DNA from: Planctomycetales bacterium
GTDB taxonomy: Bacteria; Planctomycetota; Phycisphaerae; SM23-33
Length of the DNA: 12,517 bases
NCBI GenBank assembly: GCA_030673005.1
Contig: DAOVFI010000042.1
Location: 1 to 12,517, forward strand
Direction: 5' to 3'
The notes beneath the pieces were generated by a model. That model was not told the DNA's origin, ran no database searches, and worked only from the letters and a program-made list of their open reading frames with translations. Below are positions 6,070 to 12,517 of the stretch, one piece after another. A program made the position numbers and the translations under genes. Position 1 is the first letter of the stretch. Every line of letters starts with the position of its first letter.

Positions 6070-6277
6070 ACCTGCGAGACTGCGCCTGTCCCGCAAACCT
6101 GCAAGCGACGTTATCTGCGCGCCAATCCCTGTCAAAGTCTCAAGTTTCAGGCGCTTATAGACGAAAAAAGGAATTGCAGGGTCGGTCTCTGTTAAGTAGT
6201 TGCGATTGAAATGTTTTGATTGCGGACATGTTCGCCATTCCTGTCATTGGGTCTGGCAGACAAGCCGGGAGTTTCAG
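6070..6277 (+). other. Gap upstream of the polysaccharide operon
   Basis: Together with the repeats at 5851-6069, this makes a 430-base gap without a gene. After the repeats, about 200 bases hold no supported gene or recognisable riboswitch. An A-rich patch (GACGAAAAAAGGAATTG, 6160-6176) and a more AT-rich stretch at 6190-6230 are where a promoter would be expected, but no convincing -35/-10 pair could be matched. The operon promoter most likely lies here by position alone. Confidence 0.4.
6267..6271 (+). promoter_or_regulatory. Ribosome-binding site GGGAG deciding the start at 6278
   Basis: GGGAG is 6 nt before the ATG at 6278. The same start puts the lipoprotein signal at the N-terminus, so the two lines of evidence agree. 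Confidence 0.75.
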
Positions 6278-7084
6278 ATGCGCGTTTTTGCGACTCTTAT
6301 GACGTTTCTTTCCGGAGTGGCGTTTCTGGGCGGTTGTAATGCCGCGATCAGCCCGGAGGCCCGCGGGTACCTCCGGGCCGCCGATACGTCTTTTCGGCGC
6401 GGCGACGACCGGGCCGCCATCGAGGCCGGTTCGCGAGTCATCCGGATGCACCCGCAGGCGGAAGAAACGTCCGAAGCCTACTACATCCGCGGACTGGCGC
6501 GGTGTCGGATCGGCCTGGCGAAGCGTCGGAAAGAACTGGTCCGCGCCGGAAAGAACGACCTGCTGACAGCACTGAAACTCGCCAGGCGTAAAGATCTCAT
6601 CGCCCGTGTTCACTGCCGGCTCGGCGACCTGGACTATCAGTCCGGCGACTTAGATGCCTCTGGGGGGCATTACCGGGCGGTTCTGAGGCACACACCTGCC
6701 GGCGCAAAACCGGCGGACGAAGCGATGTACCGGCTGGGATGTATCCTTCAGCGACAGGGGCGCTGGGGCGATGCGGACCTGATGTTCAACAAGGTCGCGC
6801 ACCTCTTCGACGATACTCCCCTGGCCGCCCGTGCCGAGGAGCGCGTATATGCCGTGCGGTGGTCGATCCAGGCTGGGGCGATGAGCAATGTGGCCGTAGC
6901 AAAAAAACTGCGACAACGCCTGCGCAGCGCGGGTCTGGATGCGAGAATTGATCTGGAACTGCGAAATAAACGGACGGTACGCCTGGTTCGCGTCGGCTCC
7001 TGGCGAACATACGGACAGGCACAGGCGAATCTCGGAAAAGTCAAAAGGATAGTTTCAGACGCATTCATTACACCGGCGAGGTGA
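6278..7084 (+). CDS. TPR-SPOR lipoprotein, first gene of the polysaccharide operon
   Basis: 268 residues. A lipoprotein signal covers residues 1-20 (MRVFATLMTF, then LSGVAFLGGC; lipobox LGGC, lipidated Cys20). Residues 27-190 form tetratricopeptide-like helix pairs: YLRAADTSFRRGDDRAAIEA, EAYYIRGLARCRIG, HCRLGDLDYQSGDLDASGGHY, and EAMYRLGCILQRQGRWGDA. Residues 194-266 fit a SPOR domain: WSIQAGAMSNVAVAKKLRQR opens it and VRLVRVGSWRTYGQAQANL lies near its end. SPOR domains bind peptidoglycan denuded of stem peptides, and TPRs bind proteins. The protein may therefore tether the export machine to the wall or to an assembly site (inference). The start is set by GGGAG at 6267-6271, 6 nt upstream; an earlier in-frame TTG at 6200 would bury the signal peptide. 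Four bases separate it from the next start. Confidence 0.85.
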   Translation: MRVFATLMTFLSGVAFLGGCNAAISPEARGYLRAADTSFRRGDDRAAIEAGSRVIRMHPQAEETSEAYYIRGLARCRIGLAKRRKELVRAGKNDLLTALKLARRKDLIARVHCRLGDLDYQSGDLDASGGHYRAVLRHTPAGAKPADEAMYRLGCILQRQGRWGDADLMFNKVAHLFDDTPLAARAEERVYAVRWSIQAGAMSNVAVAKKLRQRLRSAGLDARIDLELRNKRTVRLVRVGSWRTYGQAQANLGKVKRIVSDAFITPAR

Positions 7085-7088
7085 AATC

Positions 7089-8195
7089 ATGAGCGGATCA
7101 CGTAAATTCGGTATTTGGATGATTACAGCAATCGTATCACTTGCAGCCGCCGGCTGTGAACCGGCGCCCGAATCGAAACGGGAAATCGCGGCAGAGAGGT
7201 TCCGCCAGTGCTGGCCTAAGGCGGAAGTACCCGTCGCGCACATCATCCGGCGCGACTACAGAATCCGTGAGGGCGACTCACTGGAAGTGATATACCACGT
7301 CCGCCACCAGCGGAACCCGTCTTATCGCATCAAGATTCAGGACATCATCGTGGTTCGCTTCCCTTACAAACCCAAACTGAACCAGGTCGAGCAAGTCCAA
7401 TCCGACGGAACGCTGCACCTTGACCTGATTAAGGCGGTCAAGGTTTTCGACAAGACCATCAGCGAGGTGCAGAAGATACTGCTGACCGAGTACGGCAAGT
7501 ACATCAAGGAACCGAAGATCACGGTTAGTTTCAAGCAGTCGAACGTCAAGATCGCCGAGTTGAAAGAGGCAATCAAGACAGCCCCCCGCGGTCAGAGCCG
7601 ATTGGTTCCGGTTACGCCCGACGGGACGATCTCGGTGCCTTTCATCGTCAGCATAAGGGCGGCCGGGAAGACGATCGAGGAATTGCACAAAGACCTTAAC
7701 GCCGCCTACGTGTCGCTGGGTCTGGATGAACTGGAAGTAACCGTGAACGTCCAGACCGTCGCGCCGACCAGCGTGTATGTATTCGGCGAGGTTAAAAGCC
7801 CCGGCATGTTGCGTGCGAACAAGGAGGTATCCCTGCTTCAGGCTATCGCTCAATCGGGCAGTTACATACCCGCCCGCGCGGAGTTGAGCCAGGTGCTGGT
7901 GATTCGCCGTAGGCACCTGCCGGCGCCGTCGGCTGCGATTATCAACGTCTTCCAACTGCTGGAAAACCGTAAGCGCGGCGGCTCCGAACCGGTCAGGTCC
8001 GACATGGCCAAGCACAGGTACGACATCTGGCTGGAAGACGGCGACATCGTGTACGTCCCGACCAGCGGCATCGCAAAGAGAGCCGACTACATAGAGTACG
8101 TCTGGGCGCGCGGCATCCGCGCAGTCGGCGGGTTCACCAGCACCGCCAATTACAACGCCAGCGATGCAGTGGACTGGCTGGGACCTAATCCGTAA
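7089..8195 (+). CDS. Outer-membrane polysaccharide export lipoprotein (Wza/OPX type)
   Basis: 368 residues. Lipoprotein signal with Cys23 (SLAAAGC). YRIREGDSLEVIYHV (57-71) opens the polysaccharide export domain, which continues through VQSDGTLHLDLIKAVKV (103-119) and TISEVQKILLTEYGKYI (123-139). A second similar module follows: VTPDGTISVPFIVSI (175-189) and TIEELHKDLNAAY (195-207). An SLBB-type beta-grasp domain is at 228-273 (VYVFGEVKSPGMLRANKEVS). DGDIVYVPTSGIAKRADYIE (317-336) leads into a short C-terminal helix that may cross the outer membrane, as in Wza. The family forms ring-shaped channels that pass capsular or exopolysaccharide across the outer membrane with the inner-membrane chain-length protein, encoded next. 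GAGGTGA lies just before the start and overlaps the upstream stop. Family assignment is firm; the polymer exported is unknown. Confidence 0.92.
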   Translation: MSGSRKFGIWMITAIVSLAAAGCEPAPESKREIAAERFRQCWPKAEVPVAHIIRRDYRIREGDSLEVIYHVRHQRNPSYRIKIQDIIVVRFPYKPKLNQVEQVQSDGTLHLDLIKAVKVFDKTISEVQKILLTEYGKYIKEPKITVSFKQSNVKIAELKEAIKTAPRGQSRLVPVTPDGTISVPFIVSIRAAGKTIEELHKDLNAAYVSLGLDELEVTVNVQTVAPTSVYVFGEVKSPGMLRANKEVSLLQAIAQSGSYIPARAELSQVLVIRRRHLPAPSAAIINVFQLLENRKRGGSEPVRSDMAKHRYDIWLEDGDIVYVPTSGIAKRADYIEYVWARGIRAVGGFTSTANYNASDAVDWLGPNP

Positions 8196-8260
8196 GGGTT
8201 CCGCCCGGATGGGTGAGCCTCCAGCAACTGTCATAACCGTAATATTTTATGAGGTGAAAC

Positions 8261-9787
8261 ATGGCTTCGACAAATACGACACGGACGCTTCGTGAACTGG
8301 CGCGGGTGATTTTCACCCGGCTTTTCGGGGTCATCCTGATCCTGGTGGTGGTCGTCGCGGCGGTGGTGGCGGTAACGTGCCTTTCTCCGTGGCGGTATCG
8401 CTCCAAGGCGATGCTCCTGGTAAAACCGGCGCAAATGACGGTTTCGCCGCTGGAAAGCCCCACGACCATGAGGGACCGGCTTAGCCTGTTCGTCCTGACC
8501 CAGCGCGAACTGATAACGAGCCAGTACGTTCTGGCGTCTGCCCTGATGAAACTAGACGGTATCAAGGCCGGTGGCCAGATCGGCATCCACGGACTGAATT
8601 GGTATACGGACGATGACGTTTCAAAGTTCGTCTCGGAAAATATCCGGCGGATATCCGAAGTCCGCAAGCGTGTCGGCGTCAGGACGCCCGGCGGCGTGGA
8701 CGCGACCTTCACCCGAACTTTTACCGTCTTTGTGGACTGGCCTGAGGAAAAAAGCCTGGCCGGCGACAGCCGGACCGTGGCGACCGAACGGGCACAGGAG
8801 TACGCCAGACACCTGCTGGATGCCTATCAGTTCCGCCGGAATTATCTCGAAGAGAGACAGAGGAAGGAAAGCGCCCTGTTCATGATGGACAAAGCCACTA
8901 ATTCTGCCCAGGAGAAGCTGGAAGACGCCCAGGAGAAGCTGAATACATTCATCAGCACTGATCTGAAGGGCGACGTACAGTTGGTCCAGAGTATGATCGA
9001 GGGTATCGGGGAGACGGGTTACCACAGCCTCAGGACGAAATTCCAGGGCGAGATAAACAAAATCGACGCCCGGCGGGCCGAACTTGGCACCCTGATTACG
9101 AAGATCAATGACCAGACCGAAGATCACAGAAAAAATCCCAAACACCAGGTGGTCGTACCGGAGCAGTTGCTCAAGGCCAACGACTCGCTGGTCAAGTTCA
9201 TAGAGGCGATCGTGAAACTGAGGCTCCGGTTGAACAAACTTAATTCGCAATTCACCAATAAATACAAGGAAACCACGGAAATCGAGGCAGAACTGACCGC
9301 TAACCTCCTCAACCTTAGGGAAGAATTGGACAGGCAGCGGGTCATGCTGGACCAGGAAAACGCCGCTTTAGAGAGCAAGCGGATCAGACTGGACGGCATC
9401 GTAAAAGATGACGAGGGGAAGATTGCGGGCCTGGCGACCAAGGTGGCCGAGTACAACCAGTTGAACCGTACTGTCGAGAACGCCCAGAAGATACTCAACA
9501 AGGCCCAGGAGCAGTATCTGAACGCACAGGTTCCGACTGTTCCGATACAGGTAATGGTAATGGACCCCCCTTCGCGTCCGGACGCGGTTCACCCGCACCG
9601 TCCGATACTGTGGGTCAACACGCTGATCGGCATTTTTGCCGGGCTGGTCCTGGCGCTGGTTTATGCCTTCCTCGGCGATCACTTCGACCACACGGTCAAG
9701 AGTATCGACGACGTTGAACGCTACATTGACACCGGTGTACTGGCATCGGTTCCGAAATACACGCGCAGGATAATCCGCGCCAGATAG
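8261..9787 (+). CDS. Polysaccharide chain-length determinant (Wzz/GNVR, PCP) membrane protein
   Basis: 508 residues. Two membrane helices (about 21-42 and 449-471) bracket a long periplasmic part, as expected for polysaccharide co-polymerases. Residues 170-425 are mostly coiled coil (for example AQEKLEDAQEKLNTF at 216-230 and IEAELTANLLNLREELDRQR at 341-360). The Pro-rich motif before the second helix reads VMDPPSRPDAVHPHRPILW (433-451). The cytoplasmic tail VKSIDDVERYIDTGVLASVP (479-498) is the usual linker to a BY-type tyrosine kinase, but the kinase is a separate polypeptide encoded 9 nt downstream, as in split CapA/CapB systems. The protein is expected to set polymer length and open the OPX channel. 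GAGGTG lies 4 nt before the ATG. Confidence 0.92.
   Translation: MASTNTTRTLRELARVIFTRLFGVILILVVVVAAVVAVTCLSPWRYRSKAMLLVKPAQMTVSPLESPTTMRDRLSLFVLTQRELITSQYVLASALMKLDGIKAGGQIGIHGLNWYTDDDVSKFVSENIRRISEVRKRVGVRTPGGVDATFTRTFTVFVDWPEEKSLAGDSRTVATERAQEYARHLLDAYQFRRNYLEERQRKESALFMMDKATNSAQEKLEDAQEKLNTFISTDLKGDVQLVQSMIEGIGETGYHSLRTKFQGEINKIDARRAELGTLITKINDQTEDHRKNPKHQVVVPEQLLKANDSLVKFIEAIVKLRLRLNKLNSQFTNKYKETTEIEAELTANLLNLREELDRQRVMLDQENAALESKRIRLDGIVKDDEGKIAGLATKVAEYNQLNRTVENAQKILNKAQEQYLNAQVPTVPIQVMVMDPPSRPDAVHPHRPILWVNTLIGIFAGLVLALVYAFLGDHFDHTVKSIDDVERYIDTGVLASVPKYTRRIIRAR
8906..8941 (+). repeat. Exact 15-base direct repeat with 21-base period in the coiled coil
   Basis: GCCCAGGAGAAGCTG occurs at 8906-8920 and 8927-8941. 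The 21-base period equals one heptad (seven residues), giving AQEKLED then AQEKLNT. This looks like a recent one-heptad duplication within the PCP coiled coil. Confidence 0.85.
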
Positions 9788-9796
9788 AGGTGTAAC

Positions 9797-10519
9797 ATGG
9801 CTCAGACTCAATTAGCCGCCGCTGAATTGGCGCCGCAGGCAGAAGAGGTATTCACGGGCTTGTGGACGTCGCTGTTTCAAACTCCGCCGACGCCGCCGAA
9901 GTCGGTGCTGGTCTGTTCGTCCGACCGGCGTGAAGGTTCGACAACCGTAGCCTGCGGACTGGCCCTGGCCGGCGCCCGAGGCGCAATCGCGCCGGAGCAT
10001 TCAGGCGAAGACCAGGACGACCAAATCGCCGAAGCCGCGCCGGTGGCGGACGGACGGGTCGTGCTGGTTGATTTCAACCTTCGCAGCCCGGGTGTCGGCG
10101 GGATGCTCAACATCGCCAACGGGACGGGCATATCGAACGTCCTGGTCGGTCAGGCCGAACTGGACGGCGCCTTACAGCGCATCGGACCGGGGAACCTGAA
10201 TGTCCTGACCGCAGGCAATCAGTGCAGGCGTGTCCTGGAGATATTTCAGGCCAACCGCATCCGCCCGATCCTGGAACAGTTACAGCAGCGCTATGAACAA
10301 GTTATCATCGACACGTCCCCGGCCAACCATTATCCCGACGCACAAATCCTGGCCGAGGTAGTCGATTCGGTCGTACTTGTTGCACACTGCCGGCAGACGC
10401 CGCGCGAAACGCTGCTGCTGGCGAGGAGACGAATCGAACTCGGCGGCGGAAAAGTCGCCGGCATTGTCCTGAACAAGCGGACATATCCCATTCCAAGATT
10501 CGTTTACCGGCGTGTATGA
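9797..10519 (+). CDS. CpsD/CapB-type ATPase (BY-kinase-like) with degenerate Walker A
   Basis: 240 residues, cytoplasmic, the expected partner of the chain-length protein encoded upstream. The fold is recognisable from VLVCSSDRREGSTTVACGLA (37-56) at the Walker A position, VVLVDFNLRSPGVGG (88-102) at Walker A', GISNVLVGQAELDGAL (111-126), LNVLTAGN (134-141), and QVIIDTSPA (168-176) at Walker B with Asp172. In active family members the P-loop reads like GEGKST or GEGKTT; here it is REGSTT, so the P-loop lysine is replaced (Ser48). A 25-residue acidic insert (61-86) separates Walker A from A'. The C-terminus (IPRFVYRRV) has one Tyr instead of the usual autophosphorylated Tyr cluster. Nucleotide hydrolysis and tyrosine phosphorylation are therefore doubtful, and a regulatory pseudo-kinase is plausible. 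The start has AGAGG 6 nt upstream. Confidence 0.85.
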   Translation: MAQTQLAAAELAPQAEEVFTGLWTSLFQTPPTPPKSVLVCSSDRREGSTTVACGLALAGARGAIAPEHSGEDQDDQIAEAAPVADGRVVLVDFNLRSPGVGGMLNIANGTGISNVLVGQAELDGALQRIGPGNLNVLTAGNQCRRVLEIFQANRIRPILEQLQQRYEQVIIDTSPANHYPDAQILAEVVDSVVLVAHCRQTPRETLLLARRRIELGGGKVAGIVLNKRTYPIPRFVYRRV

Positions 10520-10626
10520 GTGTGATTAATGAGTCGTGTACGAATAATGTTCGTCCCCAAAAGCCGGTAGATGAGAGAAACGAATCTGCCGGAAACGAGC
10601 GCAAGCAAGAGCATACGTCTCGCCTT

Positions 10627-10655
10627 CCGGCACTTTCGCTTCGCTCAAGTGCCGG
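10627..10655. repeat. Hairpin with a REP-like loop in the gap before the ligase gene
   Basis: Perfect 9-bp arms CCGGCACTT (10627-10635) and AAGTGCCGG (10647-10655) surround TCGCTTCGCTC. The loop shares TTCGCTTCGCT with the inverted REP units, but the arms differ and no GTAG/CTAC foot is present, so it may be a related subfamily. No T-tract follows. The rest of the 188-base gap (10520-10707) shows no gene or clear promoter. Confidence 0.65.
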
Positions 10656-10707
10656 CTTGTGATGCGTTTGATACCTATATGGAGTTCAGTAGTCGCGTGA
10701 GGCCGGC

Positions 10708-12318
10708 ATGATCGGATTAGCCAGGGAAAAGACTGACCTGCTTTCGTTGGCAATCGTGCTGGCGTTGATACTGGGAGCGGTGGCTGTTTCGGTGCTTTTC
10801 CCGGCGGCGATGCCGTGGTCTTTTCTTGTTCTTGCAGGTGCTGCCGTCCTGCTTTACTGGTCCGTCAGGTGGGAAATAACGCTTTGGCCCTGGATATGGG
10901 TTTTATCCTACGGCCTGCTGGACTGGCCCCAGTGGCGGCTGGAATCGGCGGCGTTTTTTAATATGACCGTGCCGCGTTTTGTCTTTCTGGCGGCGGTGCT
11001 GGCGTTCGGTCTGCACTTCATGCTCCGAAAGGACGGCCTCCGACTGGATCGCTCGGTGCTGTGGGTTATGCTCGTCCTTGCAGTCTATTGTACGGCCAGC
11101 GCCGCAGTCGCCGGATGGACTATCGGCGGCGTACCTGCCTCCGCTCGCGGCGCTCCTTATTTCCGCCTTTTAGGACCGATAATTTTCCCGTTCATCATGT
11201 TCTTCTGCGTCTATAACTGCACGCGGGATAAGAAACAGATTTCCCGGGCGCTGATCCTGCTGAGCATCTACGGCTGGTACGCCCTTTACATCGGCTACCT
11301 TCAGTATGCCGCTATTATGGGGGCCGAGGGAGCACGGTCGCTGATCTGGCCTGCCTATATAAATAATCCCAATCTGCTCTTCGCCCATCATTTCGATCGG
11401 GCGCGAGGGGCGTTCTTCGCCTCGAACCCACAGGCGAACCTGCTGCTTGTTCTGTTTTTCGCCGACCTGTATCTCATCCGCAGGATTCGCGGTCCTTACC
11501 GGGCGGCGCTGATCGTCCAGGCGGTCCTGATCCCGCCGGCGATCTTTTTCACCGGATTGCGAGCCGCTTACCTGAGTTTCGCCCTTTGCGGGATTATCTG
11601 GTGCCTGTGGGGCTGCAAGGGCAGACTGGGAAAGACAAAACTTGCACTTGCGTCGCTGGCGGTGATGGCGGGCGTGACTATGTTCTGGGGGCACCTGACT
11701 GCGGCGAGGCGTCCGGCCCCGATGCCCGTGGCGCCCGAACGACGGGCGGTGGACCGGGCAACCGGCGTTGTCGTGCAGACCGGTCCGATCATGTCGCGAC
11801 TGGTACTGCTTTCCAGGACCGCCGAGATGGTCGGGCGCCGTCCGCTGACCGGTGTAGGTTTCGGTCACTATATGGAGGCCGACAGGACAATTGAGCGCGA
11901 CCCGTCTTCGCTCAGCGCATTCTCCGGCGCCGTTACCAGCATCTCCACGCCGGCGAACCTGTTTCTGGTCCTGGCCGCCGAGACAGGGATCATCGGGCTG
12001 GTGCTTATCGTCGCCATATTCGTGTTGATATTTCGCCAGTCCCTCTTTCTGTATCGTAAAACCCCGTCGGCGCTGGGTCCCCGACCGGATCTGTTGTCGA
12101 GGGATTTGGCGGTCCTTTTCTGGATCGTGATGGTCGTGTACCTGGTTGATGCGACTTTCGTGGACATACTGTGGGATGTCCCATCCAACGGCCTGTTCTG
12201 GGCCTTTGCAGGTCTTGTGGTCGGATATAACCGCCTGACGGAAAAAACTTCGTACCTTCGGAAAGATCAACCCCATCCGACGGACGCTCCGGTTGTCGGG
12301 GCGATCCTGAAAGAGTAG
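10708..12318 (+). CDS. O-antigen ligase/polymerase-like membrane protein (Wzy_C family)
   Basis: 536 residues with many membrane helices (for example 12-31, 37-51, 88-106, 116-137, 152-170, 180-200, 243-257, 267-283, 287-301, 313-328, 415-442, 468-486 and 494-507). Family landmarks are RARGAFFASNPQANLLLV (231-248), FTGLRAAYLSFAL (281-293), SRLVLLSRTAEMVGRRPLTG (363-382) followed by VGFGHY, and TPANLFLVLAAETGIIGLVL (414-433). The long loop at about 330-412 is the usual periplasmic catalytic loop, rich in Arg and Pro here. Such proteins join lipid-linked glycans, either polymerising repeat units (Wzy) or ligating them (WaaL); these cannot be told apart by sequence alone. Beside OPX and PCP genes a polymerase role is favoured. 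The start has TGAGG at 10698-10702, 5 nt before ATG. A terminator follows 50 nt after the stop. Confidence 0.88.
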   Translation: MIGLAREKTDLLSLAIVLALILGAVAVSVLFPAAMPWSFLVLAGAAVLLYWSVRWEITLWPWIWVLSYGLLDWPQWRLESAAFFNMTVPRFVFLAAVLAFGLHFMLRKDGLRLDRSVLWVMLVLAVYCTASAAVAGWTIGGVPASARGAPYFRLLGPIIFPFIMFFCVYNCTRDKKQISRALILLSIYGWYALYIGYLQYAAIMGAEGARSLIWPAYINNPNLLFAHHFDRARGAFFASNPQANLLLVLFFADLYLIRRIRGPYRAALIVQAVLIPPAIFFTGLRAAYLSFALCGIIWCLWGCKGRLGKTKLALASLAVMAGVTMFWGHLTAARRPAPMPVAPERRAVDRATGVVVQTGPIMSRLVLLSRTAEMVGRRPLTGVGFGHYMEADRTIERDPSSLSAFSGAVTSISTPANLFLVLAAETGIIGLVLIVAIFVLIFRQSLFLYRKTPSALGPRPDLLSRDLAVLFWIVMVVYLVDATFVDILWDVPSNGLFWAFAGLVVGYNRLTEKTSYLRKDQPHPTDAPVVGAILKE

Positions 12319-12367
12319 CAGTTTGTAACTGCCCGACTGACGGGTTCATACGGTGCGAACAGACCTG

Positions 12368-12402
12368 ACAACGCCGAACGCCTTGCCGTTCGGCGTTGTT
12401 TT
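12368..12402 (+). terminator. Intrinsic terminator after the ligase/polymerase gene
   Basis: A perfect 13-bp stem (ACAACGCCGAACG at 12368-12380 pairs with 12387-12399) encloses a 6-base loop and ends in TTTT (12399-12402). The stem is strong and the U-run short. It lies only 24 nt before the next start codon, so it may act as a partial terminator or attenuator. Confidence 0.82.
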
Positions 12403-12414
12403 CGGTGGAACACC

Positions 12415-12419
12415 GGGAG
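12415..12419 (+). promoter_or_regulatory. Ribosome-binding site GGGAG deciding a TTG start at 12427
   Basis: GGGAG is 7 nt before TTG at 12427, and the frame then stays open to the window end. The first ATG in that frame, at 12463, has only a weak AAGGT before it. Confidence 0.6.
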
Positions 12420-12426
12420 CGCAGTA

Positions 12427-12517
12427 TTGACTTATCTTTCGCGATTGCTGAAGGTCGGCTCGATGACCGAGTCGCTGGGCGTGTACGTCCCGACCACCGT
12501 GCTCCGGCAAGTGCTCG
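12427..12517 (+). CDS. Start of a further gene (cut by window end), possibly a polysaccharide flippase
   Basis: Thirty codons are visible, reading MTYLSRLLKVGSMTESLGVY followed by VPTTVLRQVL, with a TTG start supported by GGGAG 7 nt upstream. No stop is reached. A short amphipathic N-terminus of this style (LSRLLKVGS, then a Leu/Val-rich segment ending LRQVL) is seen in Wzx/MurJ-type flippases, and a flippase would complete the Wzy-type pathway encoded upstream. Thirty residues are too few to be firm, so the product should be read as unknown with flippase as the leading guess. It sits just behind the terminator at 12368-12402. Confidence 0.5.
   Translation, partial: MTYLSRLLKVGSMTESLGVYVPTTVLRQVL

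Noticed and set aside
6200..6277. TTG start adding 26 residues to the TPR-SPOR protein
   Set aside because: It would place residues ahead of a clear lipoprotein signal, whereas the ATG at 6278 has GGGAG at good spacing.
6070..6277. Riboswitch (for example cyclic di-GMP) ahead of the polysaccharide operon
   Set aside because: No conserved core or convincing paired stems were found by eye; only short weak hairpins are present.
7278..8234. Long minus-strand open frame (318 codons) opposite the OPX gene
   Set aside because: It is a shadow of the OPX reading frame in GC-rich DNA, with Asp/Arg/Val-rich translation and no family resemblance.
10627..10655. Hairpin as an intrinsic terminator after the ATPase gene
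   Set aside because: No T-run follows the stem, and the loop matches the REP-unit core, so a repeat is the better explanation.
11170..12276. Long minus-strand open frame (368 codons) opposite the ligase gene
   Set aside because: It lies fully antisense to a well-supported membrane protein gene; its translation is charged and low-complexity with no recognisable motifs.

Overview
The window reads like a chromosomal segment of a planctomycete, probably of the Phycisphaerae or Sedimentisphaerales type. This is inferred from gene content and style, since no rRNA or other marker is present. The supporting signs are an Ala/Gln-rich coiled-coil protein coupled to a secreted squalene-cyclase-fold protein, high GC, long gaps filled with palindromic repeats, a small conserved protein of a type I associate with planctomycetes, and a lipoprotein-rich exopolysaccharide operon. 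No tRNA, rRNA, CRISPR array or transposase gene was seen.

Left part (1-2586, + strand): the 3' part of a long low-complexity coiled-coil protein overlaps by ATGA a secreted alpha/alpha-toroid (prenyltransferase/squalene-oxidase repeat) protein. In planctomycetes such pairs commonly end MoxR/BatA/VWA-type clusters. That context is inferred, because the upstream genes lie outside the window.

Middle part (2583-6277): this is a patchwork of single genes separated by repeats. It holds a lone soluble histidine kinase on the minus strand, a small conserved protein, a uroporphyrinogen-decarboxylase-family protein and a stand-alone MetG/CsaA-type tRNA-binding protein. Four gaps carry inverted pairs of one palindromic element. 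Every well-preserved unit begins with GTAG at the foot of an imperfect hairpin, which is the layout of REP/BIME elements mobilised by REP-associated tyrosine transposases (RAYTs). One pair fills the space between two convergent stop codons. Another supplies the last third of the small protein and reaches to within 2 nt of the chosen start of the next gene. A second palindrome family (core GGCACAGGTT, a short loop, then AACCTGTGCC) occurs twice in frame inside the first gene and once nested in the 5851-6069 gap.

Right part (6278-12517, + strand): this is an exopolysaccharide assembly and export locus. In order it encodes a TPR-SPOR lipoprotein, an outer-membrane polysaccharide export (Wza/OPX-type) lipoprotein, a Wzz/GNVR chain-length (PCP) protein, a separate CpsD/CapB-type ATPase with a damaged Walker A motif, and an O-antigen ligase/polymerase-like membrane protein. 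A strong intrinsic terminator follows, then the first codons of another gene with a TTG start. The genes fit a Wzy-type pathway: polymerisation in the inner membrane, length control by the PCP and its ATPase partner, and export through the OPX channel. The SPOR lipoprotein may link the machinery to peptidoglycan. The first four genes are tightly packed and three of them share a GAGGTG ribosome-binding site.
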